From: Xenoacremonium recifei
Taxonomy: Eukaryota; Ascomycota; Sordariomycetes; Hypocreales; Nectriaceae
Reading direction: 5' to 3'
Length of the DNA: 64,000 nucleotides
Assembly: GCA_012184525.1 (NCBI GenBank)
Contig: WOFQ01000024.1
Location: 457,211-521,210 of the forward strand
The translations under genes were made by a program, and so were the position numbers. Positions within the stretch are counted from its first letter, which is position 1. Each line of letters starts with the position of its first letter. Shown piece after piece: positions 56,547 through 64,000 of the stretch. Under the pieces are notes generated by a model. The model ran no database searches. It was not told the DNA's origin and worked only from the letters and a program-made list of their open reading frames with translations.

Positions 56547-59500
56547 TCAAACACTTGACAGCTTGCGCTGCTGCATCACCGCCTGGTGCGCCACGCTGCA
56601 GCTCTGGCAGTGGTTGTCCCGGAACGCCTCCAGTGACCTGCGCTTCTCCTCCGACAGACCCTCTATGCGCTTCTGGGTCTTCTTCTCCTTGCTGAAAAAC
56701 CCCGTCTTCTCCTTGCTCTGGCGCTTCTTGGTGTCCTCGTGCAGCACCTCCTCCAGGTCCTCGCACATAGCCTGCTCGTTGACCAGCCAGTTCTCCCATT
56801 CCGACACCAGGAGCTCGCGTTCGATGCTGTTGACCACCCGCATCGCCACAATCAGATCGTGTCGGTACGTTCCCAGCCGCTGCCGCGATCGCCGGATCCG
56901 CCTTGCAGTGGCTCGAGTCAGCGGTGCCGTGAGCTCTGCCCCGGCGTCCTCCCACGGGGCGTCCATGTCGGTGGCATCAAGCAGTTGTTTGAACGTATCG
57001 AAACAAGTGCTGTTGCTCGGGAACGCTATTTCGTTGCCGACCGCCCCTGACGCCTCGGGTAGGTCAGAGATATAGATGGCCTTGCTCATGATGTGGTTCG
57101 GCCTAATCCCAATCGTTTGCATGAAGCGTGCCGCCTTGCGTTCTCCCCACCACGTTGTGACCTCGTTCGACGTGATAAGAAGGTTAGTTAGGGTGCTGAA
57201 GGCCAAAAGTCCCAGGAGGAGCCGGTGTGCCGTTACAACATTGAAGCACTTGCGCAATCCCGCAAATGCCCACAGGATGAGCGACGATACGGCGCTCTCG
57301 CCGAGAGATCGCAGCGTCTCGAAGATCATCGTCGTCAGCGTCCGCGGTTTGATGGCTTGTTTCTTGGTCGATTCCGATGCAGCTGGCGAAAAGAGCACCA
57401 CCTGCGTCTGCTGCCCGACCTGTCCATAGACTTGGATCGCGCGGTTCGTCCTGCTCCGAGGACCCAGCTTGCGCACCTGGTCAGTTGCAACCTCTGCGAG
57501 CTCCTCCGCATCGCTGGCGGCATCGTGAAGGGCTTGCCGTTCGACAAGGTTCTTGGAGAGGGTGGGCAGCTTTGACCAGTTGATCTGAGTGTATATCGCC
57601 AGCTTGCATTTGGACTTGGCCACGTGAGTAATAACAATCTTAGTGATGACCTTGAACCAGGTCGAGTGCGGGAGGTGCCAGGCTGTCTTCACATGCGTCA
57701 CCACGTATGTGACGTGGTCGCTGCAGACATCGATGGTCTGGTAATCCGTGACTTCGGCTGACTTGGACCGGCCCAGGATGTCTTTGTAGTCGACCTTGAA
57801 CTGGAACTCTCGTCGCATACGTCCCTGATCTACCAGAGCCCATGGCCCCTGAGCGATCTGCTCTGCCCTACGCTCAAAGTAAAGCTTCGGGAACACGAAA
57901 CTCTTGTCTCCAAATAGGACATGGAAACACGCCTTGGCGCTGATCTCAAAGTTCCTCTCCGCTGCCAGCTCCTTCATATCGTCTGGCTCATAGATGACTG
58001 CACGCGCGGGTAGATGAAGCTTGTGTGTCATTCGCGGTCGCGCTCTGGTAGGATGGAGATGCGGACTGAACTCGTGACGGCGTCGAGACACCGGTCTTCC
58101 AGATGAAGTGCCGTCGTCAATGGGCGTGTTAGCCGACACCTCTTCCCAGCTTTCCACGCTTGGGCTGGGCCGGTCATACTCCTCCTTCTCGAGGTTCATC
58201 AGAGCGGTGATGGTAGCTTCCAGCCCCATGGGTTCCTCGGCCTGGAGATCATCAATCAAAAGGTTGAGCCGGGTATGAAGCAGGCCAAGATCCTCCAAGA
58301 ACACTTTGATGGTGATCTGGGAATACCCCGTGTCATTCGAGTCCTGCTTGAGGTGCAGGAAGATGAAGTCGCAGTCCTTGCCAGGCGCTGCCGACACTTC
58401 GGTGATCATGTCAAGGCTGATGCTATATGCTGTGATGAGACCAATCTGCTGTCCGTAAAAGTACATGCTGTCGGGAGTGACATAGACACGGCCATCTCCT
58501 TTCATGTCCGGCTTGTCAACTCCTTCGGCTACCGTGCTCGACCATGCTGCTCGGAATACAAGAACAAGCTTCTCCTCCAGGGGTACAGCTGGGAACAGAA
58601 GCCGGAATTGCGCGTGCTGTGCTCTGAGCTCCGGGGGGTAATTAGATGGAAGCATCTCCAATGCTGTCTTTTGAGGAATCTTCTTTCCAAGAACCTCCTC
58701 AGTAGTCCCTGGAACAACAACGCCAATAGGGTCGTCTTCGTCATGCCTCGGTAGGACAGGTGGCGCAGGATCGTTCAAAGCTCCCCAGACATTGCTTCCC
58801 CAGTAGTTCGCTACGACTGCGGCTGGCAACTTGCGGTTAATGCCGAGCGTGACTCGCTCGCCTGCAGTGTAAACAGCGGTACGGCTCAGTCCAGTCTGTG
58901 ACGGAGGCTTCGCAAACGTCAGGGGAGCCAGAGTTCCAGGATGAGTATCGATTGTAGGCATCATGTTAGATGTCTGACGAGTAGGGGAAGTCGGAGTAAT
59001 GGTGTTCGGGTACCCTGGCAGAAGACTGTGACTGGCAGAGATCAGACTAGCGATACCGCTGCCGCCTGCTCCTTGCTGCGAAGACTCGGCGGCAGTGCTG
59101 CCAAACGTGGCTTTGCGGTGAAGATCAAGCCTCTGGATGATCCGCGCAGCATGCTCACGACTGGATTCCCCCTCCTCGCGGGCAACCTCACGGGCAAGAT
59201 CGCGTCCCAGAGCTGTAATAGATCTCCTGCCAACGGATCCGTTGACGTCGAAGCTCTGCCTAGTTGCAAGACTACCTTCGGCACCAGGCACGGGGAGCGT
59301 GTTGGACCGCTCAAATCCAGTTGCAGACTCCTCATACAATCCAAACTGAGCATCGAGGGCCTTGGCCGAGAACTCAGGGATGCTTGGGGGCGTAATTGCA
59401 AAGGCGGGATCGACGCCTGCGCTCAAGGCGCCGCTGCTCCGGTTCATGGTGGCCTCAAAGGCGCGCTTTTTGGTGACTTCAAACACCTCCAGCCACTCCA

Positions 59501-60740
59501 AGAGCTCGTTCTGGGTTTCTGCTTGGAGGAGGATGGTCTGGCTCTTCGTCTTGACTTCGAAGCAGAAGCGACGCTCCTCGCTGACAGCCGCCTTTGCATT
59601 ACAAAGAAGAACACCGAGCTCGTCGCCCTGAAGAACACCCTGAGGCCCTGGCGTCATCCAACCAAAGATGCCGTCTCGGCAGTAGTACCATCGCCTGATC
59701 CAAGTATGCCGGGCCGGCTTGCCAGATATCATTCGCACGTAGAGCCATCCCTGCTTCTCGGAGATGAGTGCAACCTCATCGTTGGGACGGACGTTGACGG
59801 GCCCACGAGTGCCAAGGAACGGCACCGTTGAGATGCTGTAGTCTTCCAGCTCTCGGGAGGGTTTGAAGCTGGACAGCGCCTGCTCGCCCAAGTCCCGCCT
59901 GGCCATCTGGAGCTCCCTGCGGAAGACCCCCTCTGAAGCTGCCATCTCCTTGGACCATCCTTGGATACGGTCCATCTCTTGGCCCCAGCGAGTCGCACTG
60001 GCCATGGTATCTCGGGAGCGCTTCATCTCCCGCCAGACCTCGCCGCAGATCTTGACCAGGAGCTTGTCGATGCTGAAGCGAAGCTGCGGTGCGAGCTGAC
60101 AGTAATCCATTGACGCCCTAAGATAGGCCTTTCTGGCCTCGAATACTGTAAACGCATCCTCGCGCAGCGCCGACGGCTCCTTGGTCTTGGACTGGCTGAC
60201 GTAGCGAGCCAACTTGGTGTCGAAATCCCGCTGCGTCTGCTCCAGTGTCTTCTTGCACTCCTTGAAGATCTTGAGTTCGCCATTCAGGAACGCGCGGATT
60301 GGGTCTACCGCAGAGCTTTCCAGCTTCTTCACGGTGCTCAGCATCTGCATCCAGTATTCCCGTTCTCCGTCGTTGACCCGCTTGAGAGCGAGCAGCGTGT
60401 AGTCGTTCTCGATGACAGCATCGGTGTGCGAGGGCATCGTCTTCGCGAGGTAGTTGTTTACAGAGTCCTCCAAGGCAGCGACGTCGTGGAGGAGCCGCAT
60501 TGTCGAGGTCACGTAGCCCTGAAGCCATCGCTCGACGGCATCCGTCTGCTCGCCGAAGTGCTGGCTTGTGACGCGGAACGTCGGTGAGTCGAGAGCCGCT
60601 TCGCTCAGGCCCACGGGGATGCCACTGCCATTCATCGCGGGCCCGCTGCCGGTCGGTTTCGAAGTCGAAATCGTCGTCGTGGTCGCCGGTGCTGGCGTCT
60701 TGGGCGTGCCCGCCGCTGGTCCCGATGAGGTGCCGGACAT
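56547..60740 (-). CDS. Lam1/Lam3-type sterol transporter (Ysp1/Sip3 family; BAR-PH-GRAM-VASt)
   Basis: Single exon, 1397 aa. ER-anchored lipid transfer protein at ER-plasma membrane contacts, of the LAM family (yeast Ysp1/Lam1 and Sip3/Lam3). Domain order: BAR/IMD-like helical region at about 55-290; PH at about 310-435 (KQGWLYVRMISGKPARHTWIRRWYYC); disordered linker; GRAM at about 700-800 (FRLLFPAVPLEEKLVLVFRAAW). The VASt sterol-binding domain is at about 905-1090 (FEISAKACFHVLFGDKSFVFPKLY, DYQTIDVCSDHVTYVV). A hydrophobic anchor lies at about 1178-1198 (LLLGLLAFSTLTNLLIT). The first ATG is 60740; a TTG two codons upstream is not a likely start. Confidence 0.93.
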   Translation of the reverse strand: MSGTSSGPAAGTPKTPAPATTTTISTSKPTGSGPAMNGSGIPVGLSEAALDSPTFRVTSQHFGEQTDAVERWLQGYVTSTMRLLHDVAALEDSVNNYLAKTMPSHTDAVIENDYTLLALKRVNDGEREYWMQMLSTVKKLESSAVDPIRAFLNGELKIFKECKKTLEQTQRDFDTKLARYVSQSKTKEPSALREDAFTVFEARKAYLRASMDYCQLAPQLRFSIDKLLVKICGEVWREMKRSRDTMASATRWGQEMDRIQGWSKEMAASEGVFRRELQMARRDLGEQALSSFKPSRELEDYSISTVPFLGTRGPVNVRPNDEVALISEKQGWLYVRMISGKPARHTWIRRWYYCRDGIFGWMTPGPQGVLQGDELGVLLCNAKAAVSEERRFCFEVKTKSQTILLQAETQNELLEWLEVFEVTKKRAFEATMNRSSGALSAGVDPAFAITPPSIPEFSAKALDAQFGLYEESATGFERSNTLPVPGAEGSLATRQSFDVNGSVGRRSITALGRDLAREVAREEGESSREHAARIIQRLDLHRKATFGSTAAESSQQGAGGSGIASLISASHSLLPGYPNTITPTSPTRQTSNMMPTIDTHPGTLAPLTFAKPPSQTGLSRTAVYTAGERVTLGINRKLPAAVVANYWGSNVWGALNDPAPPVLPRHDEDDPIGVVVPGTTEEVLGKKIPQKTALEMLPSNYPPELRAQHAQFRLLFPAVPLEEKLVLVFRAAWSSTVAEGVDKPDMKGDGRVYVTPDSMYFYGQQIGLITAYSISLDMITEVSAAPGKDCDFIFLHLKQDSNDTGYSQITIKVFLEDLGLLHTRLNLLIDDLQAEEPMGLEATITALMNLEKEEYDRPSPSVESWEEVSANTPIDDGTSSGRPVSRRRHEFSPHLHPTRARPRMTHKLHLPARAVIYEPDDMKELAAERNFEISAKACFHVLFGDKSFVFPKLYFERRAEQIAQGPWALVDQGRMRREFQFKVDYKDILGRSKSAEVTDYQTIDVCSDHVTYVVTHVKTAWHLPHSTWFKVITKIVITHVAKSKCKLAIYTQINWSKLPTLSKNLVERQALHDAASDAEELAEVATDQVRKLGPRSRTNRAIQVYGQVGQQTQVVLFSPAASESTKKQAIKPRTLTTMIFETLRSLGESAVSSLILWAFAGLRKCFNVVTAHRLLLGLLAFSTLTNLLITSNEVTTWWGERKAARFMQTIGIRPNHIMSKAIYISDLPEASGAVGNEIAFPSNSTCFDTFKQLLDATDMDAPWEDAGAELTAPLTRATARRIRRSRQRLGTYRHDLIVAMRVVNSIERELLVSEWENWLVNEQAMCEDLEEVLHEDTKKRQSKEKTGFFSKEKKTQKRIEGLSEEKRRSLEAFRDNHCQSCSVAHQAVMQQRKLSSV

Positions 60741-61881
60741 GGCCAAGAGACTCTGGAAGGTTGCGGCTTGTGAGAGTCAAGTCAGTCAGTCAGTCCAGCT
60801 ACACCGGGAGCATTCCCGCGACGTGTCTGTGTTGTGGGCGGGAGGACATGGGATGGGCAGTGGGAAATAAGCTGATTTTGTACAAGGGGAGGCCAGAGGT
60901 TGCAGCGGTCGGTCTGCATGTGTCGACCAGCTATCATCAGCTAAGGACTTAGGTCAAAGAGCATTGACGTATGCAGCTTCCCTGCCGCCCGCTCTTCCCG
61001 GTACAGAGTAGACGCCCCCACACGCGGGTTCCAAGCCACACCTCACCGTCAGAGCCACAGTTTAGACGAGATGGTACTTCGTACTCCGTACGTTTAATAC
61101 GCGGATTCACCCCGTATTCGTAGCCTCGACTTAAAGTATAAGTTGTCGGGTGAACCAGAGGGGACCTCTAATTTGCTTCATCCACTGGTTCGTATACGGA
61201 GTCGAAAGTACTCGGATATGCCTGCGACCTCGAGTCCGGGCCCAGACCTCTTCAGCGTGTCTCAGATGAGACCTCAACTGACAATGCTCCGCTGTGACTC
61301 GGCTCTCTCAGCGTCCAAGACACCCGTTCAAACTTGTCTTAAATACTTTCAGTACAATCATTGCAACAGACCCTTCGGCGACTACTAGCATTTCCATAAA
61401 TCTACATCTAGCCACTATCTCTTGACGCGCTGGCCGAATTGCTTCTGACGAGCCCGCCAGCCTCATGCAGACTTTCTCCTCCTACCCGCAGCTCCCAAGG
61501 TCACCCACCTCGGCGGAGACCTTTAGAAGCCCCGGTAGTCGCGATGCCAATCTTTTTTACCTTACTCAATCTCCAAGGAGCTCTGATTCTATGTCTGCCG
61601 GGTTAGTCCAGCTCCAACATGATGGTTGCATCCAGGACGCATACCTCCAGGCTCCCGATAGTGACTCAAGACGACGTCATCATCGAGCGAAGCGGACTTG
61701 GTCGCGACACCTGATGTTGGCGATGGAGAGGCGCGTGCCTGTCCCTCCCCATGAGGCGCTTTTGAGCAGTTGATCTCGGCGCGGCGTCGCTGGACCTCTG
61801 CGCCTCCTGGCGCGAGGCGCTGTTTTCGTGCATGGACGGATGATCTTGAGTCGGTCCCTCGTCAAAGAGGGGATCCGCAGG
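60741..61881. other. Intergenic region between LAM promoter and eRF1 3' flank
   Basis: 1.14 kb. A pair of near-palindromic GTAC/CCGTAC stretches lies at about 61075-61095 (cgtactccgtacg), and a related tacggag occurs near 61195. A 102-codon frame at 61465-61773 has no recognisable similarity. No gene called. Confidence 0.5.
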
Positions 61882-63490
61882 TCAATCTGTCGTCCATGTT
61901 AGTTATCCAGAGTTCTTCTCTCAAAATCGTCTCGAGGGGTAGCTTACCGTCATAGTAATCATCATCGTCGTCGAGATCAGCCAACTGCTCAAAGTTGACC
62001 TTGTAGCGGAGGAGACCGCCCACACCACCAAACCCCTTGACAAACTGGTTGCCCTCAGTGGATCGGTCCGAGACGAACTCGAGTGTGGTTCCAAAGTCCT
62101 TGTAGTGTTCCGCAATCCATTCCAAGAAAGAATCCTGGGATACGATTTCCATCTCTTGCCCGGTTTCCTTATCCAAAAACTGGTCCCGGTTCGACTCCTG
62201 CTGCTTGGTGGTGTGAAGAATGATCTCACCGCCATTGCTGTCCTTGAGCGTCCATCGAGTGATCTCAAGGTTCTCGAAGACGATCAAGACCTCGACAGCA
62301 CCAAGTTCAAGAGCCTTCAAGGTATCCTCAATACCATAGCAAACCTTACCGGTATCTTGGCTGATCTCCTCGAAGTACTTGCCAATAAGCTTCTTCTCCT
62401 GGATAAACTTGACGTTGCTCAGCGTCTCCGCGGCCAACTCAATGGCCTGGTTGAAACCGTTCTCACCGCCATAGGACACATCGACGACCTTGATAACCTT
62501 GGTCGCCAGACGGTTGTCGAACATGTCGGAGGCGTTCAGATCGTTCTTGAAATCGGCGGAACCGGCAAGAATGATGCCGGCAACGTTGACCTTGTCGGCA
62601 GTGATGAAGTTTTGGACCGCAAGTTCGGCGACCTTTCGGACGTAGTTGTGACGCTTCTCCTCACGGAGACGGGCGAAACGCAGGGCGGACTGACCACCAC
62701 GGCCGTGCTTCTTGGGGAGATCGACGGAGAACTTGTGAACAACTTCGCGAGTGTTTCCACTAAGAGTCCCGAAGAGTGCACCGTTACCATCCATGACGAT
62801 GAAGCCGAACTTCTGGTCCGACTCGAGCAGCTCGGCCAAAGCCTCGGTGTGGAATTTGTTGTCACACAGGTAGAGCGACGTGTTGATGGGCTTGAAGGGC
62901 TCGAAATCGATGTTGACCTTTCGTTCCTTGCCTTCCGAGGTCAAGATTTCACCACAGTACACGACGAGGCCGTTAGGGGGGACCTTGTTGTACAGCTTGA
63001 GACGCTGTTGGGTGGACGTGATGGCGGACAGGACGGACTGTCTGTTGACACGGGACTTGATGTTGGAAGCGGTACCCTACAGGAGTGTCAGTCTGGCGAG
63101 TTATCAACTGTTGTCTGGAGTCGTACGTATTCTTCAGCCAACATCTTGGCTGCCCGAGAGACCTGGTCCTTCGGGGCTAGCGAAGTGTTAGTGAGCGTTT
63201 TCCACCATAACACGACGGTCGCGACTCACGGATAATCAGCGAAATCATGGAAGTTCCATTTCCTCTGGCGGCCTCGAGGCGTTTGATCAGCTTCTTGACC
63301 TTCCAGATCTCGATCTGTTGCGCAGCTTGTCAGTCCATCACGTAGCCCTAACACGGGAAAAAGCTGGGGTTGGGCCTCTTGATGCCCTCCCACCACCCAA
63401 AGCGCGGGGCAGCAAAGAGGGGCAACAGAAGACGCGGAAAACTCGACGACGTACGTTCTTCTCGGCCTCGTTCGCCTGAGGGTCGCTCAT
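61882..63490 (-). CDS. SUP45: Eukaryotic peptide chain release factor subunit 1 (eRF1)
   Basis: Class I release factor that decodes all three stop codons and triggers peptidyl-tRNA hydrolysis with eRF3. Minus-strand exons are 63490-63455, 63314-63230, 63176-63127, 63076-61948 and 61886-61882, giving 434 aa. The stop-recognition motifs NIKS (62-65) and YLCDNKF (126-132) and the catalytic GGQ (184-186, in GRGGQS) are intact. The C-terminus is acidic (ADLDDDDDYYDD). The final coding exon is only 5 nt (AT plus TGA) and completes the conserved DD ending. Intron 1 is 140 nt; the others are 50-61 nt. Without the last splice the frame stays open for 28 further codons. Confidence 0.97.
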
Positions 63491-63891
63491 CTTGGCTGCG
63501 GTAGCAAAGGCCGTGCGAGGGAGGGGGTTGGCTGGTCTCGCGGGTCAAAGACTCTGGGGGTGTTTTGTCGAAGAGTGTCCAAGTTCCCAGAGCCTGGTGG
63601 ATAAAGCCAGTTTTTTATTGTGCAAACTTCGACCCAGCCAGCGATGACCGTACCCTCAAGAGCTTGTAGTTGGTACCCGAGTGGGGCGCGACACCGCCAC
63701 AGGTCAGGCAGGGCACGGGCCATGCCGGATCATTCTCGGGAGCGTCGAGTGCCTTACATGACATACATTAGCCTCACCGCCCGGCAGAATTAAGCACATG
63801 GCACTAGCTCCGCCGTCGTCACTCGCCGAGACGAGCAGCTACCAGGAGCCATCATATACAATCCATCACCGTCCAATATTCTGCCTAGCGG

Positions 63892-63892
<1 letters not shown>
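63491..63892. other. Upstream flank of eRF1
   Basis: No gene recognised. Promoter and leader of eRF1 are expected here. A 78-codon minus-strand frame at 63487-63723 has no similarity. Confidence 0.45.

Positions 63893-63948
<56 letters not shown>
63893..63948. repeat. Poly-C homopolymer of 56 bases
   Basis: An uninterrupted run of 56 cytosines (poly-G on the minus strand), followed by C-rich sequence to the window end. Seen directly. It may be a true homopolymer, but runs of this length are rare in fungal genomes and often mark sequencing or assembly error at a contig end or gap. Confidence 0.95.
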
Positions 63949-63951
<3 letters not shown>

Positions 63952-64000
63952 CGCCCCCTGCTCCTCTGCTCGCCCCCCCTCTACCCTTCCCGGCCCCGCC

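Noticed and set aside
61465..61773. A 102-codon plus-strand frame beginning MQTFSSYPQL
   Set aside because: No known domain, low complexity, and it lies in the expected eRF1 3' flank. Not strong enough to call.
62105..63235. A 376-codon plus-strand open frame
   Set aside because: Antisense to eRF1 and crossing its introns, with the typical shadow composition.
1..64000. Mobile elements, CRISPR arrays, tRNA or rRNA genes, and secondary-metabolite clusters
   Set aside because: Looked for terminal repeats, transposase or reverse-transcriptase motifs, tRNA arm patterns and polyketide or peptide synthetase motifs by eye; none seen. A tRNA scan and repeat search would be the decisive tests.

Overview
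This window is gene-dense nuclear DNA of a filamentous ascomycete, most likely a Sordariomycete and possibly one of the Hypocreales. The evidence is 45-150 nt introns with GTRNGT donors and CTGAC/CTAAC branch sites, compact genes on both strands, and proteins of fungal type (Smp3, Nsa2, Trs23, Lam/Sip3, DUF3074). The order-level assignment is an impression from protein similarity, not a computed result. No tRNA, rRNA, transposon, CRISPR array or secondary-metabolite cluster was recognised.

Layout from left to right: Tma22 (+), borealin (-), Rpn10 (+), Trs23 (-), Rpb4 (+), a Cys-rich single-pass membrane protein (-), Puf6 (-), Gir2/RWDD1 (+), Acl4 (-), riboflavin synthase (+), Mus81 (-), phosphoacetylglucosamine mutase (+), Rmt1/PRMT1 (-), Nsa2 (-), mitochondrial bL21m (+), Mps1 kinase (-), an alpha/beta hydrolase (+), a RhoGAP (+), catalase (-), Arl1 (-), eL39 (+), Skp1 (-), Smp3 (+), uL1 (-), Trm732/THADA (+), a DUF3074 protein (-), a Lam1/3-type sterol transporter (-) and eRF1 (-). 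Most neighbours are divergent pairs sharing 270-700 bp promoters. Gene-poor gaps of 1-3 kb lie at 28.8-30.9, 35.8-37.5, 38.2-39.3, 39.6-40.9 and 41.6-44.8 kb.

Functionally this is core cell biology. About ten of the 28 genes serve ribosome assembly or translation: Tma22, Puf6, Gir2, Acl4, Nsa2, bL21m, eL39, uL1, Trm732 and eRF1. A second theme is chromosome and cell-cycle control (borealin, Mps1, Skp1, Mus81). A third is membrane traffic and lipids (Trs23, Arl1, Smp3, Lam, DUF3074). I rebuilt the exon structures by hand; all 28 models close in frame and most reproduce the conserved termini of their families.

I did not find a new multi-gene system. The most noteworthy observations are at the splicing level: a start codon split by an intron (Trs23), a start codon that is the whole coding part of exon 1 (Nsa2), a last coding exon of 5 nt (eRF1, where intron retention would give an in-frame tail), consecutive 14 and 20 nt microexons (PRMT1), a skipped acceptor that would create an immediate stop (riboflavin synthase), and recurrent unusual GTTCG donors. 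Also notable are two adjacent START-superfamily lipid genes and a run of 56 cytosines near the right end.
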